Below are positions 8,380 through 14,575 of a stretch of 16,502 bases of DNA, one piece after another; position 1 is the stretch's first letter, and every line of letters starts with the position of its first letter. The notes beneath the pieces are model-generated. The model made no database searches. It saw only the letters and a list, made by a program, of their open reading frames with translations, and was not told where the DNA came from. The position numbers and the translations under genes were made by a program. Source of the stretch: an uncultured Clostridia bacterium. Its GTDB lineage: Bacteria > Bacillota > Clostridia > Oscillospirales > CAG-382. The stretch is from assembly GCA_905235695.1 (NCBI GenBank), contig CAJOMW010000037.1, positions 1-16,502 on the forward strand. Reading direction: 5' to 3'.

Positions 8380-8552
8380 ATGGCAGAAATTAAGATCAAG
8401 GATAATGAATCGCTTGACAGTGCACTTCGCAGATTAGGCAGTGCGCCAGAAGCGGTGTGCTTACAGAGCTACGCAAGAGAGAGCACTATGAGAAACCCAG
8501 CGTAAAGCGTAAGAAGAAATCCGAAGCTGCTCGCAAGCGCAAGTATAAGTAA
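8380..8552 (+). pseudogene. rpsU: Ribosomal protein bS21 (rpsU), frame broken by an apparent 4-base deletion
   Basis: bS21 is a small basic protein of the 30S platform near the anti-Shine-Dalgarno end of 16S rRNA and helps initiation. The first frame reads MAEIKIKDNESLDSALRR and then leaves the family. From 8436 the next frame reads RQCARSGVLTELRKREHYEK and continues to the family C-terminal end ARKRKYK, stop at 8550-8552. Joining the two halves requires four bases between 8435 and 8436, which would restore Phe/Leu-Lys and the usual 58 residues (173 observed bases plus 4 = 177). As written, translation ends at 8503-8505 after 41 residues, the last 23 of them wrong. The promoter and ribosome binding site are intact. 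Apart from this one break both halves look normal, so the lesion is recent or is a sequence error. Confidence 0.88.
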
Positions 8553-8814
8553 AACGAGAAAGAGGCCGGAGCAAAACAGTCCCGGCAAATGTACGCAGAT
8601 GCCTGCGAGCGCAACGTCGTGGAGGGCAGAAACGGCAACCTAAAGCGGCGCTATGGACTGGACCTCATCACATCCAAACTGGACGAAACCGCAAAAACGG
8701 AAGCCGTACTCAATATCATGGCCATGAACGCAGCCCTCAGGCTGCGGCGATGGCTTTTGCGCCTTTTTTCAAATTTTGCTATTTCTGCTCGGTTGATCGG
8801 TTTTTCAGCAAGCC
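8553..8814 (+). mobile_element. IS transposase C-terminal fragment (IS5/IS1182-like DDE), 5' part missing
   Basis: Immediately after the rpsU stop, an open frame carries a DDE transposase C terminus: CERNVVEGRNGNLKRRYGLD, then DLITSKLDETAKTEAVLNIM and AMNAALRLRRWLLRLF. The E in VEG followed by N, KRRYGLD and the hydrophobic NIMAMNAALRLRR helix resemble the third catalytic acidic residue region of IS5/IS1182-type transposases. The N-terminal and middle parts and the left end are absent, so it cannot be active. Near 8800-8814 the sequence TTTTTCAGCAAGCCC resembles an IS terminal inverted repeat, after which VanZ-like coding begins. The exact subgroup and the left boundary (somewhere in 8553-8590) are uncertain. 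Open reading runs on to 8855 but the part after about 8790 overlaps the VanZ remnant. Confidence 0.72.
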
Positions 8815-9078
8815 CTATTTATTCCACTAGGTTTTTCTGCTTCATCACATTATAAAGTAAAATTCGGATTTGTGGTCATCGTTCTTAGCACTGCTTTAAT
8901 AGAAACTACACAATTGCTAACAAATTTGGGCAAATTTGAGATTATAGATTTAGCTGCCAACACCATCGGTGGTCTAATTGGAATCGGACTGTACTATTTG
9001 ATCAAAACTCTTTTTTGCATTATTAAACGGCTTTGGAATAAAGACCGCATAGTAAAGAAAGGAAATCTTCAATTATGA
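8815..9078 (+). pseudogene. VanZ-like membrane protein, C-terminal remnant
   Basis: Reading the frame upstream from the GTG at 8872 gives LFIPLGF directly after the IS end, then KFGFVVIVLSTALIETTQLL and IIDLAANTIGGLIGIGLYYL. These match the VanZ pattern FIPLGF ... SxxIExxQ ... DxxxNxxGxxxG, with two or three membrane segments. The first part of the domain is missing, and the join to the IS fragment suggests that the element inserted in this gene or that a deletion brought them together. A 68-residue product from GTG 8872 is possible but would lack half the domain. Its stop overlaps the ugd start (ATGA at 9075-9078), so it belonged to the polysaccharide operon. VanZ relatives include the teicoplanin-resistance protein, but most have unknown roles, and no resistance function is claimed. 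Confidence 0.75.
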
Positions 9079-10308
9079 ACATTGCGGTAGCAGGAACAGG
9101 ATATGTAGGACTCTCCCTTGCGGTTTTGTTGTCCCAGCATAACCATGTGACAGCGGTAGATATTCTCCCGGAGAAAGTAGAGATGCTCAACAACTGGAAA
9201 TCTCCGATCCAGCACGATTATATCGAGAAGTTTCTTGCAGAACACGAGGAACGGAAGCTCGACTTAACGGCTACTACAGATGCTGTGTCAGCATATTCAA
9301 ATGCCGACTTTGTGATTATCGCTGCGCCGACAAACTATGACCCCCCAGAAAAATTTCTTTGATTGCTCTGCGGTTGAAAGTGTGATTGACCTTGTGTTGA
9401 AGAGCAGTCCCACCGCCATCATGGTGATCAAGTCTACAATTCCGGTTGGCTACACGCGTAAAGCCCGGGAGAAGTTTAATACAGATAGAATTATTTTTAG
9501 CCCAGAATTCCTTCGTGAATCTAAGGCTCTCTATGATAACCTTTACCCCAGCCGTATTATTGTCGGCTGCGATGAAGGCACAAGAGAGGCTGCGGAGAAG
9601 TTCGCAAATCTTTTGGTCGAAGGCGCTGAGAAGAAGGATATAGATGTTCTTACAATGGATTTCACTGAAGCTGAAGCGGTGAAGCTCTTTGCGAATACCT
9701 ATCTTGCCCTCCGGGTTGCCTATTTCAATGAGCTGGATACATATTGCGAGATAAAAGGACTAGATACAAGGAACGTAATCGATGGTGTGTGCCTCGACCC
9801 GCGCATCGGCTCCCACTATAATAATCCGAGCTTCGGCTATGGCGGGTATTGCCTGCCCAAAGATACGAAGCAGCTCTTGGCTAACTACCAGGACGTTCCG
9901 GAAGAACTGATAAGGGCGATTGTGGAATCAAACCGAACCCGCAAGGACTTCATCGCAGACCGGGTTCTGGATAAGGCGGGGTACTACACGGGTAGCAGCA
10001 TGTGGAATGCTGAGAAAGAACGCCCAATTACTGTCGGTGTATATCGCCTCACGATGAAGAGCAACAGCGACAACTTCCGACAGAGCAGTATCCAGGGTAT
10101 CATGAAGCGCGTGAAAGCCAAGGGCGCGACCGTTATCATCTATGAGCCAACGCTGGAAGATGGCACGACGTTCTTCGGCAGCCTTGTGGTCAACGATGTT
10201 GAAAAGTTCAAAAGAGGAGCTGATGTCATCCTGGCTAACAGATTTGAAGATGTACTTGCTGATGTTGAGGATAAAGTGTACACAAGGGATCTGTTCAGAA
10301 GAGATTAA
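9075..10308 (+). pseudogene. ugd: UDP-glucose/GDP-mannose-type nucleotide-sugar 6-dehydrogenase, single-base frameshift
   Basis: These enzymes oxidise UDP-glucose (or a related sugar nucleotide) to the uronic acid with two NAD+, supplying capsule precursors. The first frame (9075-9362) begins MNIAVAGTGYVGLSLAV with the Rossmann GxGYVG loop (residues 7-12). It loses the family at a run of six C (9341-9346); the family continues in the frame from 9337. With one C removed the join reads NYDPQKNFFD and the protein is 410 residues, normal for the family. Other motifs are STIPVGYT, SPEFLRES, FANTYLALRVAYFNELDTY, and GYGGYCLPKD with catalytic Cys259 in corrected numbering. AAAGGAAA precedes the ATG by about 11 bases, and the start overlaps the VanZ stop. 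The break could be slippage, decay or a homopolymer sequencing error. Confidence 0.9.
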
Positions 10309-10417
10309 CCCGAATCGTACTTTTTGTAGTGCAATAAAATAAGTGGAGAATACAGCTTATATTCTATGCTGATATGGATAATTCTAACAATATATTATCA
10401 GAGGATGGTTTCTTTAG

Positions 10418-11383
10418 ATGAGTTTTTTTCTAAATTCTTTGCCGTTTGCAAGAGTACTTAAAGCGTGGTGTGAAAAAATAAGACACATAAAACTTAATAG
10501 AAAAGAAAAAATGCTTTTGAAAGCTGTTTATCCGACCCTTTCCGAGTTCTTAGTAAATGGATCATATATTGTCTTTAATAATAAGCTAATAAAAATCTGC
10601 AAACGAAAAGCAATGTTTAGCGTAGACAACAGTAAAAAGGCAGCATTTACTTATAGTAATGGAACTATAATATTTGGCGAATGGACTGATAAGGTAATTA
10701 TTCTCTTTTCTGATGCAGTATTGAGTTTTTACACAATTGAAAGAATCAGTTGGATTAAGCACATCGAGGAATATTTGCCTCATTTGAACTTGCCAGTATC
10801 GGAACTCCTTGCTATTAGCGCAGATGATAGGTATACATTATTTAAACGTGTACGAGGAAGAAAGTTGACAAAAAATGATGATTTAATATTTATCTTGAAC
10901 GATATTCTAGATCGGAATGTTAAAAGTAAGAAAACTACAATTATTCCGAATGACGATAGATATAAAAAAATAAAGAGGATGGCAGCTTCAACAAGCGTTT
11001 TGAGCTATATACAGCACGGTGATGTTGCAAATTGTAATATTTTTGTAGATGGATCAGACTATTGCTTAATAGATATGGATCTTATAAATTATTATCCAGC
11101 GATGTATGATTTTTTCTCCCTTGTAACGTATGGCGACAATGGACATTATCTATTGCCGTTAGTATTTAACGATTTCTTTAGTATGAAGATTGGAAAGTTA
11201 TTTGATACTGATGACTTATCGAGAATTAGGTATTATTCAGATCAGTATCTTGCATTGTTTTTTGCTTTCAGACCCAATCGGATGAAACCGTTGCTGAGTG
11301 AATTGAATATGATTTTGCCAGATGATTATACAGAGATGCGCAAGGCTCTATCAGAGTATAGAAGTGATTTTGATAATTTATAA
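10418..11383 (+). CDS. APH/choline-kinase-like phosphotransferase family protein in polysaccharide cluster
   Basis: I do not recognise a named family, but the C-terminal half carries the protein-kinase-like signature of aminoglycoside phosphotransferases and choline/LicA kinases: QHGDVANCNIFVD with HGD at 200-202 and N207, then YCLIDMD with D219 as the likely metal-binding Asp. The N-terminal 150 residues contain beta-rich segments (SYIVFNNKLIKICK, GTIIFGEWTDKVIILF) and TLFKRVRGRKL, which could be the small ATP-binding lobe, but no clear glycine loop or Lys-Glu pair is evident. At 321 residues it fits such a kinase. No signal peptide or membrane segment is seen, so it is probably cytosolic. 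It is markedly AT-richer than ugd and the housekeeping genes, suggesting separate acquisition. A role phosphorylating a sugar, lipid or polymer intermediate is inferred from location only. Confidence 0.6.
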   Translation: MSFFLNSLPFARVLKAWCEKIRHIKLNRKEKMLLKAVYPTLSEFLVNGSYIVFNNKLIKICKRKAMFSVDNSKKAAFTYSNGTIIFGEWTDKVIILFSDAVLSFYTIERISWIKHIEEYLPHLNLPVSELLAISADDRYTLFKRVRGRKLTKNDDLIFILNDILDRNVKSKKTTIIPNDDRYKKIKRMAASTSVLSYIQHGDVANCNIFVDGSDYCLIDMDLINYYPAMYDFFSLVTYGDNGHYLLPLVFNDFFSMKIGKLFDTDDLSRIRYYSDQYLALFFAFRPNRMKPLLSELNMILPDDYTEMRKALSEYRSDFDNL

Positions 11384-11398
11384 GTAAGGAGAAACACA

Positions 11399-11480
11399 AT
11401 CCTTCGTAATCCGATTTGAGGACGTGCTTGCTGATGTCGAGGATAAGGTGTACACAAGGGATTTGTTCAGGAGAGATTGA
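11399..11480 (+). pseudogene. 3' end of a second ugd allele (recombination scar)
   Basis: The 22 codons plus stop at 11412-11480 encode exactly the same C-terminal peptide (starting RFEDVLADVEDK, ending RDLFRRD) as the complete ugd at 10240-10308. The two DNA copies differ at eight synonymous positions and at the stop codon (TGA versus TAA), with no amino-acid change. A few upstream bases also align (ILRN versus ILAN) but with a one-base offset. Nothing else of ugd is present. The silent divergence means this is not a fresh duplication of the local gene but the end of a different ugd allele brought in by recombination or left after replacement. Confidence 0.85.
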
Positions 11481-11501
11481 TATTCATTAGGTAGGAGAAC
11501 C

Positions 11502-11615
11502 ATGGCACTGACAGAAACTGAAAAAGCTTTGCTGTCCTTGCTGTGGGCTTTGTTTTTGGTCAGGAAGCAATTATACAGCGATACTGCAAACAAGGTGTTT
11601 TGGAGGTTAAATTAA
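11502..11615 (+). pseudogene. 5' end of a second nucleotidyltransferase allele, truncated
   Basis: After a GTAGGAGA ribosome binding site, the ATG at 11502 opens MALTETEKALLSLL, nearly the same as the start of the complete nucleotidyltransferase at 12759 (MVLTETEKALLSLL). Over those 14 codons there is one replacement and five synonymous changes. After WALF the match is lost; shifting the frame gives FGQEAI, so an indel probably lies here. The frame ends at TAA 11613-11615 after 37 residues, overlapping the ATG of the next gene (TAATG). The short frame has a good ribosome binding site and could be translated as a leader that couples into the glycosyltransferase, but it is best read as a gene remnant. 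Confidence 0.78.
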
Positions 11616-11617
11616 TG
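11602..11617 (+). promoter_or_regulatory. Ribosome binding site and overlapping stop/start for glycosyltransferase
   Basis: GGAGG at 11602-11606 lies eight bases before ATG 11615-11617, and this ATG overlaps the TAA of the remnant frame (TAATG). It is by far the best initiation signal upstream of the glycosyltransferase body. It decides the likely start even though its frame does not match the body in the sequence as given. Confidence 0.6.
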
Positions 11618-12701
11618 CTTGACAAGAGTTTAATATCGGCCGACAATCTCGACAGACAGACACACAGACATTTCGATAATTGTCCCTGTATACAATAGTG
11701 AGCGGTATTTAAGAGAATGCTTGGATTCGTTAACAAAGCAGGGATTCTCTGCTGGGCAGCATGAGGTCATTATTGTCAATGATGGTTCTACTGATTCATC
11801 AGAGACAATAGTTGATGAATACTGTGCCAAGTACAATTACATGAGAAAAATCAACATCCCAAATGGTGGCGTTTCGGGTGCCAGAAACACAGGGATTAAT
11901 GCGGCAAAAGGAAAGTATGTTGCTTTTATTGATTCTGATGATCTGATTGCTGAGAATTGTTACGTTCCGATAGTTACCATCATGGAAAAGGAAAGGTTCA
12001 AAGGGTTATACTTTAACTCTACATCTTCACTGGATGATCTGGAATGTTTTACAAATGAGTATGTTAGGAAAGATCGAAGGTGCACGATGTCAGTTTGTCG
12101 AAATATTTATTTAAGAGACACTATAGTTGACAACTCATTGTCTTTTGACAGCAGAGTTTCCTTTAATGAAGACTTCTTATTTAACTATATATATTCGACG
12201 CTTTCTGGAAGTGGAATTGGATATATCGGAAGAAATCTATATTATTATCGACCAAATCCTAATTCAGCTACACATTCTTACTTGAAGCATGCACGCAGAA
12301 AAGGAGCACATAAACGACATCTTTTGGAAATGTTAGATGATGACAACCTTGATTATTTTTCTCGTCATTATAATAGTTTAAAAATAGCCTGTTTGGAGAT
12401 TAAAAGATTTACAGATCAACATAGTTTGCCACATGATGATTTTTATAATGAGTGTCTGGCAGCGCCATTATCTTCTTTGCTTTGGGGCGCAATGATTTCT
12501 GGGATATCCCCTTTGGAAGTTATTGAGGATTTGAAGAACAGCGGTATTGAACTAAAAGAGCTAAAAGCAAAGCGATTTGAAGGAGACTCTATTAAGTACA
12601 AATTTAAAAGTGAGCTTCAATATAGATTTCGTTATCCGATCATATATGCAGTAACATGTTGGTTCTATAGGCTTATTAGCTTTGTGGTTAAAACCGACTA
12701 A
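11615..12701 (+). CDS. Glycosyltransferase family 2 protein, 5' end out of frame with body
   Basis: GT-A-fold transferases of this family add sugars from nucleotide-sugar donors to a lipid-linked or growing polysaccharide on the cytosolic face. The body reads DISIIVPVYNSERYLRECLD, then VIIVNDGSTDSS (first Asp of the motif at 11781), NGGVSGARNTGINAAKGKYV and FIDSDDLI with the metal-binding DxD at about 11931, ending in a hydrophobic helix (IIYAVTCWFYRLISFVV). The body frame is open from 11634, but no ATG, GTG or TTG occurs in it before TTG 11721, which would cut off the first beta strand. The well-placed ATG at 11615 is in another frame and stops at 11700. Removing four bases, for example one GACA unit at 11651-11662, would join ATG 11615 to the body as ...LDRHTDISIIVPVYN. 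It is AT-rich like the kinase gene. Treat it as a full-length gene with a disrupted start. Confidence 0.82.
11651..11670 (+). repeat. Short GACA tetranucleotide tract at the glycosyltransferase frame break
   Basis: GACA occurs three times in tandem (11651-11662), followed by CACAGACA. The tract lies between the ribosome-binding-site-supported ATG (11615) and the first conserved strand of the glycosyltransferase, exactly where the frame must change. Loss of one unit would put the two in frame. Three units is short for a hypermutable contingency repeat, so a functional role is only a possibility. Confidence 0.5.
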
Positions 12702-12758
12702 GATCATGCGATTCAAGACTCAGGTTGTACAGAGAATTCGGGCTGGAATAGGAGAATC

Positions 12759-13856
12759 ATGGTGCTGACAGAAACTGAAAAGGCGCTGCTTTCCTTGTTG
12801 CGCGCATCGCTCTGGGGCGAAAAGTCGGAATATGAGCTAACAAGTGATGTACTACGCGAGGCCAATGACCATACTGTTGCCGGGCTGATTGCAAATGATG
12901 CATTGCTCCCTCATGCGGCATCGTTTTTTCAGTATATGTACTGCCAGGATGAATTGCTGGCTATCTTTAAGGAAGCGGGTATTCCGGTGGCTATTATTAA
13001 GGGTTCTGCTACCGCACTATATTATCCGGAACCATATCGCCGTTCTATGGGCGACTATGATTTCATCGCCCCTAAAGAGTACTTTGTCGACGCATGGGGA
13101 CTTCTTGAACGCAATGGCTATGTGACGAAAAAAACGAGAAGCGATAAGGCTGAAAGGGAAGTTCCGTTCTTTAAAGACAGAAGAGAATACGAACTGCACT
13201 ACAATTTCAGCGATTTCAATATAGACATAAGCAAGTTTGTTGATGAGGGCTTATGTAGTATTGAGACCGGGAGAATAGATGACCACGAATTTCCAATGTT
13301 GCCTCCACTTGCAAACGGATTGGTTCTGTTGACTCACATTAGTCATCACCTGCATTTGGGCCTCGGTCTTCGCCAAGTGATCGACTGGATGATGTACGTT
13401 GATGGAGTCCTTGATGACGAGTTTTGGTCGTCTACATTCAAGCCTGTGACCGATGAGCTCGGGTTAACAACTCTGGCGATCACAGTCACAGCCTTGTGTC
13501 AAAACTACCTCGGACTACCCTCAAGATCATGGTGTCAAGGCGCGGATGATTCATTAGTTGATCAGTTATTAACTGCAATACTGGAGGCGGGCAACTTCGG
13601 CATAAAAACCGGAACAGGGAACAACGTAGAAACGGTCACGGCAGCCATGAAAAGTCGCGGTGTGTTCTACTATCTCCAGCTTGCCGGTGAGCACAACTGG
13701 GCGCTCTATCATCGCTATCATGTTCTAAAGCCATTATGTTGGCTCTACCAGATATTCCGTTATATAAGACAGGGAATAGGGAGAGGCTTCAAGCTAAAGG
13801 ACGATATCGACCGCGGATCCGCAAGAGCTGACTTACTGAAGAAGCTGGGTGTGTAG
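12759..13856 (+). CDS. Nucleotidyltransferase-fold family protein (NTP_transf_5-like)
   Basis: The 365-residue protein resembles the uncharacterised nucleotidyltransferase family found in capsule and exopolysaccharide clusters. The signature is AIIKGSATALYYPEPYRRSM followed by GDYDFIAP: a Gly-Ser, a conserved YP and R, then an acidic D-x-D pair, like the metal site of polymerase-beta-type nucleotidyltransferases. A second recognisable block is ELHYNFSDFNIDI, and LLTHISHHLHLGLGLRQVID is a His-rich helix typical of the family C-terminal half. The ATG at 12759 has AGGAG four bases upstream. It has the base composition of ugd rather than of the AT-rich kinase and glycosyltransferase beside it. 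Its first 14 codons are duplicated in diverged form at 11502. No substrate is known; nucleotidylation of a sugar or protein is inference. Confidence 0.75.
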   Translation: MVLTETEKALLSLLRASLWGEKSEYELTSDVLREANDHTVAGLIANDALLPHAASFFQYMYCQDELLAIFKEAGIPVAIIKGSATALYYPEPYRRSMGDYDFIAPKEYFVDAWGLLERNGYVTKKTRSDKAEREVPFFKDRREYELHYNFSDFNIDISKFVDEGLCSIETGRIDDHEFPMLPPLANGLVLLTHISHHLHLGLGLRQVIDWMMYVDGVLDDEFWSSTFKPVTDELGLTTLAITVTALCQNYLGLPSRSWCQGADDSLVDQLLTAILEAGNFGIKTGTGNNVETVTAAMKSRGVFYYLQLAGEHNWALYHRYHVLKPLCWLYQIFRYIRQGIGRGFKLKDDIDRGSARADLLKKLGV

Positions 13857-13973
13857 AACATAGACCCTCCTTTTTGCTGCGATAAAGAAACAATCCTAAA
13901 GCGCGAAGCGGTATATCAAGAGTGAGGGCTGTGAGCGACAACGGCATACGGTCACGCTGTACTCTGAATCTAC

Positions 13974-14068
13974 GCTGTACTCCGGATATGCCGTGTGTGG
14001 ATGAGAATAACTCAATCACGTCTCTCGCTTCGTTTTCACATTGCTGTACTCCGGATATGCCGTGTGTG
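13974..14068 (+). repeat. Pair of 26-base direct repeats
   Basis: An identical 26-base sequence starting GCTGTACTCCGGATATGCC occurs at 13974-13999 and 14043-14068. Both copies are followed by (G/A)ATGAG. The second starts 69 bases after the first. A shortened relative (ACGCTGTACTCTGAATCT) lies just before the first copy at about 13954. With only two full copies and no further spacing pattern this is not a CRISPR array. Its origin is unknown. Confidence 0.85.
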
Positions 14069-14128
14069 AATGAGGACCGTAAATACCAGGGCAGTTAAGC
14101 ATAACCAATAGGAGGCTACGCCTCCGCA

Positions 14129-14172
14129 TCAGCACAAGGGTAGTATCTCGGTTCAATTCCGGGGGTGCTGAC
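14129..14172 (+). other. tRNA-like fragment without anticodon arm (possible tRNA pseudogene or attachment-site remnant)
   Basis: A 7-bp acceptor-like stem (TCAGCAC 14129-14135 with GTGCTGA 14165-14171) encloses a D-loop-like AAGGGTAGTAT. It also encloses a T-arm: stem CTCGG (14147-14151) with CCGGG (14159-14163) around the loop TTCAATT, one base from GGTTCAA-type consensus. The anticodon arm and most of the D stem are absent, so it cannot be a functional tRNA. It may be a tRNA gene with an internal deletion or the 3' end of a tRNA copied by an integrating element. The amino acid cannot be assigned. Confidence 0.4.
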
Positions 14173-14283
14173 AATGTCGTACCGGCGTGACTAAGCGACC
14201 AGTGCGCCACCGTATTATCCACAAGTAGGATAAGAAAACGTGGGGGTAAGATAACCTATGACATATCAAGATAGATTCAAATC

Positions 14284-14333
14284 GGAGCTGTAGCAATTCG
14301 TTTTTTTTGAATCGTTTTGCTACAGCTCCTTTT
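14284..14333 (+). terminator. Strong intrinsic (Rho-independent) terminator
   Basis: A perfect 13-bp stem, GGAGCTGTAGCAA (14284-14296) with TTGCTACAGCTCC (14317-14329), is followed by TTTT (14330-14333). The 20-base loop holds a T-run and an additional short pairing (ATTC with GAAT). It is oriented to end + strand transcripts coming from the polysaccharide cluster and lies before the convergent minus-strand genes. Confidence 0.88.
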
Positions 14334-14410
14334 AAAATTACTGTCCTTAAGAGTACTCCTCATATTGAAAGTCTTTTTTTGTGATTTTTTCTCACAGCAA
14401 ATGCAGCTGG

Positions 14411-14548
14411 CAAAAGCGGCGCTTATGCCAGCCGCAACCTTGCTCAGCGGAGCAACAAAAAAAAGGATATCAAAGGCTGCGCTTTTGTCAGCCGCAACCT
14501 TGCTCAGCAGAGCAACAAAAAAGGATATCAAAAGCTGCGCCCCAGCCA
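14411..14548. repeat. Tandem repeat, 58-60 base unit, two full copies and one partial
   Basis: Units begin at 14411, 14471 and 14529. Each full unit contains a CTGCGC/CGGCGC block, the sequence AGCCGCAACCTTGCTCAGC, a perfect hairpin TTGCTC-AGCR-GAGCAA (14440-14455 and 14500-14515), an A-run and GGATATC. A second short pairing (GGCTG with CAGCC in copy 2) precedes the hairpin. On the minus strand a repetitive hydrophobic 95-residue frame runs through it; this reflects the repeat and lacks initiation signals. The repeat lies directly downstream of the metallo-hydrolase gene and could act as its terminator on the minus strand, though T-runs are modest. Confidence 0.85.
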
Positions 14549-14575
14549 ATTCTGCACTCTGCATTATGCATTATA
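14549..14575. repeat. 'gcattatgcatt'-type repeat edge overlapping the end of the metallo-hydrolase gene
   Basis: The sequence CTGCACTCTGCATTATGCAT (14552-14571) is made of near-repeated CTGCA/TGCATTA words. From experience, such words mark the ends of intergenic repeats in gut Firmicutes, as the CTAACTCCT words do at the left of this window. The stop codon and last residues (YYNA) of the minus-strand hydrolase lie within it, so the repeat probably defines the present end of that gene. Confidence 0.45.

Larger units (their letters stand above)
13857..14283 (+). other. Non-coding stretch after the polysaccharide cluster
   Basis: No convincing gene occurs here on either strand; the open frames lack ribosome binding sites and overlap repeats. 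It contains a 26-base direct repeat, an 8-base inverted match (13941-13948 with 13987-13994), a perfect 6-bp hairpin GGAGGC-TAC-GCCTCC (14111-14125), and a tRNA-like fragment. The mixture of partial pieces suggests accumulated recombination debris at the edge of the accessory segment. Confidence 0.6.

Noticed and set aside
8589..8855. Independent 88-residue gene starting at ATG 8589
   Set aside because: The frame is open upstream with continuing transposase-like sequence and its 3' part overlaps the VanZ remnant in another frame, so it is a transposase fragment, not a new gene.
14129..14172. Functional tRNA gene
   Set aside because: The acceptor-like stem and T-arm are present but the anticodon arm and D stem are missing and the span is only about 44 bases.
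13974..14548. CRISPR array
   Set aside because: There are only two copies of the 26-base repeat and a contiguous tandem repeat without spacers of regular length; no cas genes are present.
14277..14564. Minus-strand 95-residue frame with repeated hydrophobic SKVAA-type segments
   Set aside because: The peptide repeats simply reflect the DNA tandem repeat and the frame runs through the intrinsic terminator; no ribosome binding site is seen.
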